A stretch of DNA of 64,000 nucleotides, taken from the NCBI RefSeq assembly GCF_007994225.1, contig NZ_VLLL01000005.1, forward strand, positions 686,359 through 750,358. Direction: 5' to 3'. Source of the DNA: Stackebrandtia albiflava. GTDB lineage: Bacteria; Actinomycetota; Actinomycetes; Mycobacteriales; Micromonosporaceae. Shown one piece after another: positions 16,808 through 25,539 of this stretch. The notes under the pieces were generated by a model, which saw nothing but the letters and a program-made list of their open reading frames with translations, ran no database searches and had not been told where the DNA came from. The number at the start of each line of letters is the position of its first letter. Positions within the stretch are counted from its first letter, which is position 1. The position numbers and the translations under genes were made by a program.

Positions 16808-17941
16808 TCACAGGTCGGCGACGTCTCCGGCGTCGCGCAGTTCCGCCACGACCCGCGGCAGTACCCGCGTGAAACGTTCGACGTCCGCCTCGGTGATCCC
16901 CCGGTGCAGCGACACCCGGATGTTGCCGTGCGACAGCACGCCCATCGCCTCCAGTACGTGCGACGGCCGCAGTGTCGCCGCGGTACACGAGGAACCTGCC
17001 GACACCTCGAATCCCGCCCTGTCCAGTGCCGACAGCAGCGGCTCGCCGTCCTCGAACGGATAGGACAGTGTCACGATGCGGGCGAGCCGGTCGTCGGGGT
17101 CGCCGACGACCTCCAGATAGGGGATGTCCGCCGCGCGTCGCCGGACGAGGTCGGTCAACCGTCGCAACCTCGCGTCCTCGGCCGCCGCCTCCGCGGCCAC
17201 CGCCCGCAGTGACGCGGCCGCGGCCACCACCGCCGGAAGATGGAGACCGCCGGGCGACGCCGGTTCCCCGGTCCCGGACGGCCACGGACTGCGCCAGCGG
17301 GTCCCCTTGCGTACCACCAGGATGCCGACACCGGACGGGCCGCCCCACTTCCGTGCCGAACCGGTCAGCATCGACCATCCCGACGGTACCGGTTCGTGCC
17401 CGAGTGTCTGTGCCGCGTCCACCAGGAGCGGCACGTCACCGGCCAGCTCCGCCAGTCGGGTCACCGGTTGGCGGGTGCCCACCTCGTGATTCGCGCTCTG
17501 CACCGCCGCCAGGGCGACGCCGGGCCGGGCGACCGCCGCCGCGAACCGGTCCTCGTCCACCCGGCCGTACCGGTTCACGCCGACACCGACGGTCTCGCCG
17601 CCGCCCGACCGGTGCCATTCGGCGGCGTGCAGCACCGCCGAGTGCTCGACATCACTATGGACGAACGTCTCACCCCGGCGCCGGTTCGCGGCCAACCCGC
17701 CCAGCACCGCGGCGTGCAGGGCCTGCGAACCGTTCGGGGTGAACGAGACCTCGTCCGGCCGCGCACCCAGCGTCTCCGCGACGCTCTGACGTGCGGCGTC
17801 GAGCAGTTGCCGGGCGCGACGGCCCTGCCCGTAGAGCTTCCCGGGATCGGCCCACCCGTCGGCCGTGGCCACGTCGAGTGCCTGCACCGCGACGGGGTGC
17901 AGCGGCGTCGCGCCGGCCGAATCAAGATATACAGAGGTCAT
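16808..17941 (-). CDS. Cysteine desulfurase (NifS/IscS-like, class V aminotransferase)
   Basis: PLP enzyme that moves sulfur from cysteine to an active-site persulfide. 377 residues. It starts VYLDSAGATPLHP, has HSDVEHSAVL (His stacked on PLP), NHEVGTRQPV, VDAAQTLGH (Asp contacting the pyridine N), and SARKWGGPSGVG with the Schiff-base Lys (near residue 200). The catalytic Cys is in SAGSSCTAATLRPSHVL (near residue 315). It is shorter than IscS and lies next to ErpA and respiratory genes, suggesting Fe-S or sulfur supply. The ATG at 17941 is followed directly by the family N-terminus; it is divergent from ctaC. Confidence 0.9.
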   Translation of the reverse strand: MTSVYLDSAGATPLHPVAVQALDVATADGWADPGKLYGQGRRARQLLDAARQSVAETLGARPDEVSFTPNGSQALHAAVLGGLAANRRRGETFVHSDVEHSAVLHAAEWHRSGGGETVGVGVNRYGRVDEDRFAAAVARPGVALAAVQSANHEVGTRQPVTRLAELAGDVPLLVDAAQTLGHEPVPSGWSMLTGSARKWGGPSGVGILVVRKGTRWRSPWPSGTGEPASPGGLHLPAVVAAAASLRAVAAEAAAEDARLRRLTDLVRRRAADIPYLEVVGDPDDRLARIVTLSYPFEDGEPLLSALDRAGFEVSAGSSCTAATLRPSHVLEAMGVLSHGNIRVSLHRGITEADVERFTRVLPRVVAELRDAGDVADL

Positions 17942-18094
17942 AACCGCTATTCAACGACACGTCGTAGAATTCGACACCCCCTGACCTCACCGGAGGGGAC
18001 CCGGCAAGTAGGCTCACTGCGTCTCGCCCGTGCGGGACGGTGGGCACTGCCCACACTGTACGGCAAGGTCAAACGCCAAGAAAGGCTTGAGCAG

Positions 18095-18988
18095 GTGGTC
18101 GAAAGTCCGTCGTCCGCGGCCTCACGTAGGCCACGCCGCCTCACCGGTCTGGCCGCGCTGGTGCTGCTGACGGTGCCGGCGCTCGCGGGCTGCACCGTGC
18201 AGGACGCGTTCGCATTCGGTTGGCCACAGACGCTGCCGACTCCGCAGTCCGAAGAGATGTTCAACCTGTGGATCGGTTCGGCGATCGCGGCGCTCGCCGT
18301 CGGCGTGTTCGTCTGGGGTCTCATCTTCTGGTGCATCATCCGCTACCGCAAGCGCAGCGACGAGCTGCCGGCGCAGACGCGGTACAACCTGCCGATGGAG
18401 ATGCTGTTCACCGTCACGCCGTTCATCGTGATCTCGGTGCTGTTCTACTACACCGCGGTGATCCAGAACAACGTCACCAAGCTGACCGAGGACCCCGACC
18501 ACACGGTCACCGTGACCGCGTTCAAGTGGAACTGGGAGTTCACCTACAACGACACCGACCCCGACGGTGACGGCCCCGCCGAGCCCGTGTCGGCCTCGGT
18601 GGGAACGAGTGACTACATCCCGGTCCTGGTGCTCCCGACCGGCGAGACCATCCGGATCAAGGAGGAGAGCGCCGACGTCATCCACTCGTTCTGGGTGCCG
18701 GACCTGCTCTTCAAGCGTGACGTGATGCCCGGCTTCACCAACGAGTTCGAGATCACGATCGAGGAGGAGGGCGCCTACGTCGGCCGTTGTGCCGAGCTGT
18801 GCGGCGCGTACCACTCGATGATGAACTTCGAGTTGCGGGCGGTGTCCTCCGAGGACTACCAGGCGTACCTGGGGCACCTCCAGGAGGGCATGAGCACCCC
18901 CGAGGCGTTGGAGGCCATCGGCCAGGACCCGTACGCCACCACCACGAAGCCGTTCGACACCAAGCCCAACTCGGGCGAGGCGAGCTAG
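18095..18988 (+). CDS. ctaC: Cytochrome c oxidase subunit II
   Basis: CuA-bearing subunit of the aa3 terminal oxidase, receiving electrons from the bc1 complex. 297 residues. It has a lipoprotein-type N-terminus (ALAGC, Cys near residue 32), two membrane helices (about residues 62-85 and 108-128), then the cupredoxin domain with TAFKWNWEF, DVIHSFWVPDL and the CuA site CAELCGAYHSMM with its two Cys, His and Met ligands. The GTG at 18095 has AAAGG 9 nt upstream; the frame is open far upstream but that part runs antisense through the cysteine desulfurase gene. ctaD is not adjacent, as in mycobacteria. Confidence 0.95.
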   Translation: MVESPSSAASRRPRRLTGLAALVLLTVPALAGCTVQDAFAFGWPQTLPTPQSEEMFNLWIGSAIAALAVGVFVWGLIFWCIIRYRKRSDELPAQTRYNLPMEMLFTVTPFIVISVLFYYTAVIQNNVTKLTEDPDHTVTVTAFKWNWEFTYNDTDPDGDGPAEPVSASVGTSDYIPVLVLPTGETIRIKEESADVIHSFWVPDLLFKRDVMPGFTNEFEITIEEEGAYVGRCAELCGAYHSMMNFELRAVSSEDYQAYLGHLQEGMSTPEALEAIGQDPYATTTKPFDTKPNSGEAS

Positions 18989-18999
18989 GGGGCGCCGAC

Positions 19000-19431
19000 A
19001 TGAGGACCGAATCCAAGCTCTTCGCTCTGATCACCTTGAGCCTCTACCTGTTCGCCGCCGTGTACGGCTGGTGGACCTGGTACGAGAGCCCGATCGGCGC
19101 CATCGAGGTCATCGGTTTCACCGCGCTCATCCTGTCGGGCACGCTGTGCGCGATGTGCTGGGGCTTCTTCGCCTTCGTCGCGCGACGGCTCGACCTGCGT
19201 CCGGAGGACCGGCCCGACGGCGAGATCGCCGACGCCGCCGGAGAGGTCGGGTTCTTCTCGCCCGGAAGCTACTGGCCGTTCGGTGTCGCCCTGTCGGCGA
19301 CGATCGCGGGTGTGGGTGTCGTCTTCTGGATGTGGTGGCTGATCGCCGTGGGCATGCTCGCCGTGTTGATCACGACGTGCGGCCTGCTCTTCGAGTACTA
19401 CACGGGAAGCCGCCGACTCGGCCCACAGTAG
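19000..19431 (+). CDS. ctaF: Cytochrome c oxidase subunit IV
   Basis: Small actinobacterial-specific subunit of the aa3 oxidase supercomplex, 143 residues. Four membrane helices: about residues 7-25, 36-58, 97-115 and 117-133. The segments YGWWTWYESPIGAIEVIG and FSPGSYWPF are the family's conserved stretches. It starts 11 nt after the ctaC stop, so the two form an operon. Confidence 0.93.
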   Translation: MRTESKLFALITLSLYLFAAVYGWWTWYESPIGAIEVIGFTALILSGTLCAMCWGFFAFVARRLDLRPEDRPDGEIADAAGEVGFFSPGSYWPFGVALSATIAGVGVVFWMWWLIAVGMLAVLITTCGLLFEYYTGSRRLGPQ

Positions 19432-19447
19432 ACATGTTCGACACGAG

Positions 19448-19478
19448 AGGGTACCGGTGTGAACGACACCGGTACCCT
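19448..19478 (+). terminator. Terminator after ctaC-ctaF
   Basis: A perfect 13-bp stem (agggtaccggtgt / acaccggtaccct) with a 5-nt loop, 17 nt after the ctaF stop. Confidence 0.75.
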
Positions 19479-19547
19479 TCGTCGTACGAGGTTCGCACGG
19501 TTCGCGAACGAACCGACTCCTTCTCCCATCCTGTCGTAGGAGACTTC

Positions 19548-20243
19548 ATGTCCTATCCGCCGCCGGGCTCCCCGACCCCCGACCCGGCTTCGCAACCCGG
19601 CCACGAACAGCAGCCGGGGTACCACACCCCGGCCCCCCAACCCGGATACCCCGCCCAGGGTGACACCGGATACGCGGCCCAGCAGCCGGGTTACGGCCAG
19701 CAGCCCGGCTACGGCCAACAACCCGGATACGAACAGCAGCCCGGATACCCGCCGCCGGGAGCCCCGCACTCCGGCCCGCCCACCTCACCCGGATACGCTC
19801 CGCAGCCCGGGTACGGGCCGCCCGTACCCGCCCCGTCGGGCACGAACAAGACCGGCATGCTCATCGGTGTCGGCGTGGCCGGCCTGGTCGGCATCGTGCT
19901 GATCGTCGTCCTCATCCTGGCGCTCACCGGTGGCGGCTCACCCACCGCGACCGCTAACGGCTTCCTGGACGCGATGTCCGAAGGCGACCTGGAGTCGATG
20001 CGGGAACTGGCGTGCGCCGACATCGTCGACGAGTTCGACGGCGGCGCCGAGGAGACGGCGTTCCTCACCGCGCTGTTCGCGACGGCCGAGTGGGAGATCA
20101 CCGGCGAGGCCGTCGTCGGCAACGAGGCCACCGTCACCGTCGTCATGACGCTCACCGATCCCGACACCGGGGAGGTCGAGACGGACACCGAGCAGATGAA
20201 CCTCGTACTGGAGAACGACGAGTGGAAGGTCTGCGAGTACTGA
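19548..20243 (+). CDS. Membrane-anchored protein with PGY-rich N-terminus
   Basis: 231 residues, function unknown. Residues 1-100 are a low-complexity tract rich in Pro, Gly, Gln and Tyr with repeated QQPGYGQQPGY-like units. One membrane helix follows (about residues 103-128). The rest is an extracytoplasmic alpha+beta domain (residues 130-231: TANGFLDAMSEGDLESMREL, then strands ending EWKVCEY) that resembles the NTF2-like/DUF4878 lipoprotein and membrane-protein domains of actinobacteria. This is a common architecture there. The ATG at 19548 has TAGGAG upstream. Confidence 0.8.
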   Translation: MSYPPPGSPTPDPASQPGHEQQPGYHTPAPQPGYPAQGDTGYAAQQPGYGQQPGYGQQPGYEQQPGYPPPGAPHSGPPTSPGYAPQPGYGPPVPAPSGTNKTGMLIGVGVAGLVGIVLIVVLILALTGGGSPTATANGFLDAMSEGDLESMRELACADIVDEFDGGAEETAFLTALFATAEWEITGEAVVGNEATVTVVMTLTDPDTGEVETDTEQMNLVLENDEWKVCEY

Positions 20244-20255
20244 TCGCGGTCGCCC

Positions 20256-20287
20256 GCCGGCCCTCCCCACGCAGGGGGCGGGCCGGC
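20256..20287 (+). terminator. Terminator after PGY-rich membrane protein
   Basis: An 8-bp GC stem (gccggccc / gggccggc), one mismatch, then 4 more pairs around a 6-nt loop, located 13 nt past the stop. Confidence 0.55.
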
Positions 20288-20354
20288 GGCGTCTCGACGG
20301 ATTTACCCGAATGACTTAATCGTCGCTTAACACCCGTTGCGTCACAATTCGGGC

Positions 20355-21275
20355 ATGACCCGTTTCATGTTGCTGCCCGGACTCCACCGCACCAGGATCG
20401 ACTCCGCCACCATCCAGTTGGGAGTCGACCCGGAGACCGCCCTACTCCTGGAGAGCCCACGCCCGCAGGTCTCCGAACTGCTGGACCGCTTGGAGACCGC
20501 GATGACCGAGAAGCAGTACTACGGTGCCGCGCGGAGTCTCGGGCTCGACGACGTCGACGCCGGCGGCCTACTCCGGCTGCTGCGGCACGGCAGGCTGCTC
20601 ATCGATCCCGCCGCCTTCCGCAGCCGGGACGCCGCCGCCGACCGCCGTGCCCAGCATCACTCCGAGACCGCGGCACTCTCGTTGCGCCGCACCGACTGCC
20701 CCGCCGAGTTGATGAGCCGCCGGGAACGGCGCCGGATCTGGGTGTCGGGGGAGACCGACATGGTCACCGAGTTCACCGAACTGCTGTACCGGTCCGGTGT
20801 GGGTGCGGTGGCCGCCCCGGGCAGGCGCGGTGGGCCGCCCGACCTGGCGGTGCTGCTGGATCCTCGGCAGCCCGCCGACCTCGTCGCGCGATCCCACGCG
20901 CGGCGCGACCTGCCGTATCTGATGGTGACCACCATGGACGGCGCAGTGAACGTCGGTCCACTGGTCATACCCGGCCGGACCGCCTGCGCGGCCTGCGTGG
21001 AACACCACATCACCGACGTGGTGCCCAACTGGCGCCGGAACGGCGCGGCACCCGCACCCCTGGAGGCGGCACTTCGCGGCCTCGCCGTCGCCACCGCGGC
21101 GTGCCAGGCACTCCAGTACCTGGACGGCGTGACCGGCCAGATCGAGTCGGCGACGATCCAGTTGCGCGCGCCCTTCGGGCTGCGACACCGGGAGTGGACA
21201 CCGCATCCGGCCTGTGGCTGTGCGCCGGCGATCGCGGACCGCGCCGACCGGGTGCGTTACGTGCCGGCGAGCTGA
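20355..21275 (+). CDS. Orphan E1/cyclodehydratase-like protein (TOMM leader-binding family)
   Basis: 306 residues resembling the ThiF/E1-like proteins that bind leader peptides and assist YcaO cyclodehydratases in thiazole/oxazole-modified peptide synthesis. Seen: a winged-helix-like N-terminus (residues 1-85), a Rossmann-like middle (WVSGETDMVTEF... DLAVLLDP), and two metal-binding cysteine pairs, CAAC (near residue 218) and CGC in HPACGCAP (near residue 292). Together these fit a zinc site. No YcaO, dehydrogenase or precursor peptide gene is nearby, so the role is unclear; solitary members of this family are common in actinobacteria. The ATG at 20355 is preferred to a TTG at 20337. Confidence 0.75.
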   Translation: MTRFMLLPGLHRTRIDSATIQLGVDPETALLLESPRPQVSELLDRLETAMTEKQYYGAARSLGLDDVDAGGLLRLLRHGRLLIDPAAFRSRDAAADRRAQHHSETAALSLRRTDCPAELMSRRERRRIWVSGETDMVTEFTELLYRSGVGAVAAPGRRGGPPDLAVLLDPRQPADLVARSHARRDLPYLMVTTMDGAVNVGPLVIPGRTACAACVEHHITDVVPNWRRNGAAPAPLEAALRGLAVATAACQALQYLDGVTGQIESATIQLRAPFGLRHREWTPHPACGCAPAIADRADRVRYVPAS

Positions 21276-21282
21276 CCGCGGA

Positions 21283-21319
21283 CCACGGGTTTCCGTCCAC
21301 GAGGGGGGAACCCGTGGTT
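21283..21319. terminator. Bidirectional terminator
   Basis: Stem accacggg(t)ttcc / ggaacccgtggt, 12 bp with one bulge, between the convergent E1-like gene and the AsnC-domain gene. Confidence 0.6.
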
Positions 21320-21600
21320 CAGTCCTCGAAGCCGATGGCGAAGATCTCCTCCACGTCGTGCTTCGAGTAGGCGCGGAACGCGATGTGGGTCTCGGTGTCG
21401 GAGACGCCCGGCACCTTGCTGATCGCACCGGCGACGACGTCGGCGATGTCGTCGAACTCACGGACCCGCACCATCGCGATCAGATCCACGTTGCCGGCGG
21501 TGGAGTAGACCTCGCTGACACCGGGCAGGTCCGCGATGGCCTGGGCCACTTCGGGAATCGAGTCGGTGGCGCAGTCGATTAGCACGATCGCGGTGATCAT
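21319..21600 (-). CDS. Lrp/AsnC ligand-binding domain protein (no DNA-binding domain)
   Basis: A 93-residue stand-alone RAM (AsnC_trans_reg) domain with the beta-alpha-beta-beta-alpha-beta pattern: ITAIVLIDCATDSI, helix, VSEVYSTAGNVDLIAMVRV, helix, VSDTETHIAFRAY. Full Lrp proteins have an N-terminal helix-turn-helix, which is absent here; the AAGGAG Shine-Dalgarno directly before the ATG at 21600 shows the short form is complete. Such proteins may bind amino acids or modulate Lrp-type regulators. It is near trpD but not obviously in its operon. Confidence 0.88.
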   Translation of the reverse strand: MITAIVLIDCATDSIPEVAQAIADLPGVSEVYSTAGNVDLIAMVRVREFDDIADVVAGAISKVPGVSDTETHIAFRAYSKHDVEEIFAIGFED

Positions 21601-21653
21601 GTCGCTCCTTGGCACGGCGGTGGGTCGGACGGACCCACCCTAACGCCGCCGGC

Positions 21654-22199
21654 TCAGTCGATGCGCGCCGTCTCCGGATAGTCGGCATACGGCCCCAACC
21701 CGTAGTGCGCGAGCAGGCGGGAGGCCGCGACCGTCACCGGCGGCATGCCGTCCACCGGCCACCAGCGCGCGTCCAGCACCTCGGCGCCGTCCACGGCCAG
21801 CTCGACGGTCTCCGGGTCGATCCTGGCCGTGAAGACCGTGTCGACCCACCTGCCGTAGGTGTGGACGACCGCGTTGGGGGCCGCCGGTTCCACGTCCTCG
21901 GGGGTGAGCGCGATACCGGTCTCCTCATGGAGTTCCCGCACCGCGCCGTCCACCGGCCGCTCACCGCGTTCCAGAAGACCGGCCGGGAGACCCCAGCCGT
22001 GTCCGGGTGGCTGGCGGAGCATCAGGAGCCGGGAACCGTCCAGGTCGTACACGAGCATGACGGCGCCCACAGTGTAGGTGGGTGTGGCGATTCGCACGAT
22101 CCGGCGCCGCCACGAGCGGGGCAGCAGGTAGAAGACCCGGTATGCGGTGGCCCGCAACAGGGAGGACGGTCTACGGACAGCGGAGCGCACTTCGCCCAT
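21654..22199 (-). CDS. Nudix hydrolase
   Basis: 181-residue pyrophosphohydrolase. The Nudix box is complete: G-L-L-E-R-G-E-R-P, then AVRELHEETGIAL (residues about 85-107), with the metal-binding REL-x-E-E core. The N-terminal 40 residues are basic and contain a possible amphipathic helix (RATAYRVFYLLPRSWRRRIVRI). The ATG at 22199 has a strong GGAAGGGTGAAG upstream and is preferred over the in-frame start at 22235. Substrate cannot be told from sequence; nucleotide-sugar or oxidised nucleotide substrates are typical. Confidence 0.88.
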   Translation of the reverse strand: MGEVRSAVRRPSSLLRATAYRVFYLLPRSWRRRIVRIATPTYTVGAVMLVYDLDGSRLLMLRQPPGHGWGLPAGLLERGERPVDGAVRELHEETGIALTPEDVEPAAPNAVVHTYGRWVDTVFTARIDPETVELAVDGAEVLDARWWPVDGMPPVTVAASRLLAHYGLGPYADYPETARID

Positions 22200-22301
22200 C
22201 TTCACCCTTCCCGGCAGCGACCGCGTTCGCGGCACCGCCAGCCTAGAGCAGTCGCCCGAAAGCGTTGTCCGGCACCGTCGGCGGGCGGACGGCGCCGCAG
22301 G

Positions 22302-23342
22302 TCAGCCGTTCGCGACGCCGACCCAACGGGTGAGCGTGTCGGCGGCCGCCCGCGAGTCGACGGCGTCGGCGGCCCGATCGAGGCCGCGCCGCATCGCCCC
22401 GGGAAGGTCCTCGGTGATGTCGGCCTCCAGGCCCTCGAACGCGGCGAATCCGGCGGCGGCGTTCAACAGGACGGCGTCACGTACCGGCCCCGGCTTGCCC
22501 GCGAGTAGGTCACGTGCCACCTCGGCGTTGTACCCGGCGTCGTCGCCGCGCAGCGCCGACAGCGGCGACCTCGCGATCCCCAGGTCGACCGCGTCGATCA
22601 CCGTCTCGACGACCCGGCCGCCGTTGACGAGCCACACCCGCGTCGCCGCGCCGGTGGTCAACTCGTCCAGGCCGTCCTCACCCCTCACGACCAGGGCGCT
22701 TACCCCGCGGTCGGCCAGCACCCGCGCCATGACCGGCGCCATCGCGACGTCGGCGCACCCGATGGCACCGGCGCGGGGTTGAGCCGGATTACTCAACGGC
22801 CCCAGGAAGTTGAACGCGGTCGGCACGCCCAGTTCACGCCGCGGTCCCGAGGCGTGCCGCATGCCGGGGTGGAACCGCCCGGCGAAGCAGAACCCGATAC
22901 CGGCGTCGGTGACGCACCGCGCCACCTTCTCCGGGCCCAGGTTGAGCGGAACACCGAGTGCCTCCAGCAGATCCGCCGACCCGCACCGCGACGACGCGGC
23001 CCGGTTGCCGTGCTTGACCACCGGGACGCCACCGCCGGCGACCACCAGGGACGCCATCGTGGAGATGTTCACGGTGTGCGATCTGTCACCGCCGGTGCCG
23101 ACGATGTCGGCGCAGTCCATCGGCAGGTCGAGGCGCTCGGTGTTGCCGAGCATCGCCGCGACCAGGCCGGTCATCTCGTCGGCGGTCTCACCCTTGGCCC
23201 TCAGCAGTACGGCGAACGCCGCCAGTTGCGCGGGTGTCGCCTCGCCGGCCATGATCTCGTTCATCGCCCAGTCGGCCTGTGCGGCCGCCAGCGGGCGCCG
23301 CTCCAGCAGAGTGGACAGGATGGTCGACCATTGCGAAGTCAC
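22302..23342 (-). CDS. trpD: Anthranilate phosphoribosyltransferase
   Basis: Second step of tryptophan biosynthesis: joins anthranilate to PRPP. 346 residues, normal length. Motifs: the PRPP-binding [14 protein letters not shown] (near residue 83), [21 protein letters not shown] (near 110), the [14 protein letters not shown] segment, and [16 protein letters not shown]. Other trp genes are absent here; the isolated trpD opposite ctaE matches mycobacterial order. GTG start at 23342. Confidence 0.95.
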   Translation of the reverse strand: MTSQWSTILSTLLERRPLAAAQADWAMNEIMAGEATPAQLAAFAVLLRAKGETADEMTGLVAAMLGNTERLDLPMDCADIVGTGGDRSHTVNISTMASLVVAGGGVPVVKHGNRAASSRCGSADLLEALGVPLNLGPEKVARCVTDAGIGFCFAGRFHPGMRHASGPRRELGVPTAFNFLGPLSNPAQPRAGAIGCADVAMAPVMARVLADRGVSALVVRGEDGLDELTTGAATRVWLVNGGRVVETVIDAVDLGIARSPLSALRGDDAGYNAEVARDLLAGKPGPVRDAVLLNAAAGFAAFEGLEADITEDLPGAMRRGLDRAADAVDSRAAADTLTRWVGVANG

Positions 23343-23391
23343 TGCCTCGTGCCTTTCTCGCGGGCGGGACGGGTCGGCCGAGCCGGGCGGA

Positions 23392-23796
23392 TCAGCCGAC
23401 GACGGGCGTCTGCGACCGGCGGCGCAGCAGTTCCAGAACCTTGCCGGCGGTGCGGATCGGGTCGAGGGGGTAGGTGAGGCTCGCGTCGGCGCGCGACCAG
23501 GCGGCGAGCCAGTTGTCGGCGGCCCGGCGCAGCACCAGGCACGACATCGGCGGGTCGTCCAGTTCGTCCCGGAGCTGGCGCGCGATCGCCATGCCTCCGG
23601 CGGGCTGCGCCTCGCCGTCGAGCAGGATCAGGTCGATCTCGAACGTGTCGATGAGCCGGACGGCCTCGTCGTACCTTCCGGCCTCCAGGTACTCGACGGT
23701 GACGTCGGAGGCGGGACGCTCACCGATCGCCGTCCGCATCGCGTGGCGCACCTTCAGGTTGTCGCTGTACAGGAGAACGGTGTAGCTGCTGCTCAT
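23392..23796 (-). CDS. Receiver-like (CheY-fold) protein
   Basis: 134 residues with the response-regulator fold: [20 protein letters not shown], a central LILLDGEA with an Asp at the phosphorylation position (residue 59 region), [11 protein letters not shown], and a [16 protein letters not shown] final helix in the place of the usual K-P-F helix. The acidic pair near the N-terminus is reduced (YSDN) and the conserved Lys is replaced by Leu (YPLDP), so phosphorylation is doubtful. No output domain. It is a common neighbour of trpD/ctaE in actinobacteria; function unknown. Confidence 0.8.
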   Translation of the reverse strand: MSSSYTVLLYSDNLKVRHAMRTAIGERPASDVTVEYLEAGRYDEAVRLIDTFEIDLILLDGEAQPAGGMAIARQLRDELDDPPMSCLVLRRAADNWLAAWSRADASLTYPLDPIRTAGKVLELLRRRSQTPVVG

Positions 23797-24020
23797 TGAC
23801 GATGGCCTTCGGTCGGGCGTGTTAACGGTCAGGCACCGAGCCTACCGCCAGCCGGATCCCGCCCGCGCCGCCGCCCGACCGGCGGCGTCACGTGACCGCC
23901 CGATCACCGGATACGCGCCTCGGCGCCCTCACCTGCGGCGGGACCCGCGCGGTCCCGGCGACACGCGGAGGGATCGCCCCCCGCCACAAGCCGTAGAAGA
24001 TCAGCGGCAATAATGGCCGC

Positions 24021-24623
24021 GTGACTGCGGCAGAAGCCACCATTGATCCCAGGCGAATCCACTCCTTGACCCGGCCGAACATGGTCAGCGTCGGAACGAT
24101 CGTCTGGCTGTCCAGCGAACTGATGTTCTTCGCTGCGTTGTTCGCGATGTACTTCTCCATCCGGGCGGCGGCGCCCGAGCAGTGGGCGGAGCACACCCAA
24201 CACCTGAACATCCCCTACGCGGCGACGTTCACCCTGATCCTGGTGGCGTCCTCGGTCACCTGCCAGATGGGCGTGTTCGCCGCCGAGCGCGGCGACGTGT
24301 ACGGGGTCAGGCGTTGGTTCTTCGTCACCTTCATCATGGGGTTGGTCTTCGTTCTCGGCCAGGCCAACGAGTACCTCACCCTGGTCCACGAGGGCATCAA
24401 GATCAACGCCGACGGCTACGGGTCGATGTTCTATCTCACCACCGGGTTCCACGGCCTCCACGTGACCGGCGGTCTGATCGCCTTCGTCATCTACCTGATC
24501 CGAACGACCATGGGGCGGTTCACTCCGGCGCAGGCGACCTCGGCCATCGTGGTGTCGTACTACTGGCACTTCGTCGACGTCGTCTGGATCGCCCTGTTCT
24601 TCATGATCTACTTCCTGAAGTGA
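24021..24623 (+). CDS. ctaE: Cytochrome c oxidase subunit III
   Basis: Membrane subunit of the aa3 oxidase with no redox centre, 200 residues and five membrane helices (about residues 28-46, 63-84, 96-114, 134-155, 178-197), as in other actinobacteria where the first two helices of the mitochondrial form are missing. Conserved segments: [30 protein letters not shown] (with the Glu/His lipid-side residues) and [14 protein letters not shown]. Start GTG at 24021; AATAAT 7 nt upstream suggests a leaderless mRNA. It leads the ctaE-qcrCAB operon. Confidence 0.95.
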   Translation: MTAAEATIDPRRIHSLTRPNMVSVGTIVWLSSELMFFAALFAMYFSIRAAAPEQWAEHTQHLNIPYAATFTLILVASSVTCQMGVFAAERGDVYGVRRWFFVTFIMGLVFVLGQANEYLTLVHEGIKINADGYGSMFYLTTGFHGLHVTGGLIAFVIYLIRTTMGRFTPAQATSAIVVSYYWHFVDVVWIALFFMIYFLK

Positions 24624-24723
24624 ACCGGCTCACCGCCGAGCCACCCACAGTGGAACCAACCAACTACATGAGACGCCGGTGCCGCCCGCATCGGAAGACA
24701 ACAGCAAAGGTGAGGCAATAACC

Positions 24724-25536
24724 GTGGCTGTAGCAACCAGACGCCGATCCGGCTGGCGCAGACGGCTCGGGGCTTTCGCTCGCTTCGTCGCCGCGCTCGC
24801 CCTGGTCGGCGGGGTGTACACGGCGTTCGCTCCAGGCGTGTACGCCGAGGAGACCGACGAGTCCTTCCAGGCCCTGGTCGAACAGGGTGAGGAGCTGTTC
24901 AACAACAGTTGCATCAGCTGCCACGGCGTCAACGCCGAAGGCGTGGACGGCCGCGGTCCGAGCCTGATCGGCGTCGGCAGCGCCTCGGTCGAGTTCCAGG
25001 TGAACTCCGGCCGCATGCCGATGGCGGCGCAGACCGCACAGGCCGAGCGCAAACCGCCGATGTTCACCCCCGAAGAGGCCACTGCGATCGCCGCCTACAT
25101 CCAGTCCCTGGGTGGCGGCCCGCAGACCCCCGACAACATCGACGCGATGGTCGCCGACGTGCTCGCCGACCCCACCGGGCTGGCCGAGGGCGGTGACCTG
25201 TTCCGGGTCAACTGTTCGAGCTGCCACGGGTTCTCCACCGGCGGTGGCGCGCTGTCGTCCGGAGGGTTCGCCCCCTCGCTGGCCGGGGTGCCGACCGAGC
25301 AGCTCTACCAGGCGATGCTGACCGGGCCGCAGAACATGCCGGTCTTCGCCGACAACCAGCTGACGCCTGAACAGAAGGCACAGGTCATCGCGTACATCGA
25401 GTACCTCAACACCGATCAGGACCCGGGCGGTTGGGGCCTGGGACGGTTCGGTCCCTCCACCGAGGGCATCGCCATCTTCCTGGTCGGCATCACCACGCTC
25501 GCCGTGGCGACACTGTGGATTGCGGGGAAGTCGTAA
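24724..25536 (+). CDS. qcrC: Cytochrome bc1 complex diheme cytochrome c subunit
   Basis: Cytochrome cc subunit that passes electrons from the Rieske centre directly to the oxidase in the actinobacterial III2IV2 supercomplex. 270 residues. N-terminal signal/anchor helix (about residues 18-36), two heme c motifs CISCHG (near residue 61) and CSSCHG (near 162), each with a downstream Met ligand (GRMPM; GPQNMPV), and a C-terminal membrane anchor (residues 245-268). The GTG at 24724 gives MAVATRRRSGW; a start at 24679 in the same frame is less likely. Confidence 0.95.
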   Translation: MAVATRRRSGWRRRLGAFARFVAALALVGGVYTAFAPGVYAEETDESFQALVEQGEELFNNSCISCHGVNAEGVDGRGPSLIGVGSASVEFQVNSGRMPMAAQTAQAERKPPMFTPEEATAIAAYIQSLGGGPQTPDNIDAMVADVLADPTGLAEGGDLFRVNCSSCHGFSTGGGALSSGGFAPSLAGVPTEQLYQAMLTGPQNMPVFADNQLTPEQKAQVIAYIEYLNTDQDPGGWGLGRFGPSTEGIAIFLVGITTLAVATLWIAGKS

Positions 25537-25539
25537 CTC

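Noticed and set aside
17240-18094. N-terminal extension of the ctaC frame upstream of the GTG at 18095
   Set aside because: It runs antisense through the cysteine desulfurase gene and is Arg/Pro-rich; the signal peptide and lipobox begin after 18095.
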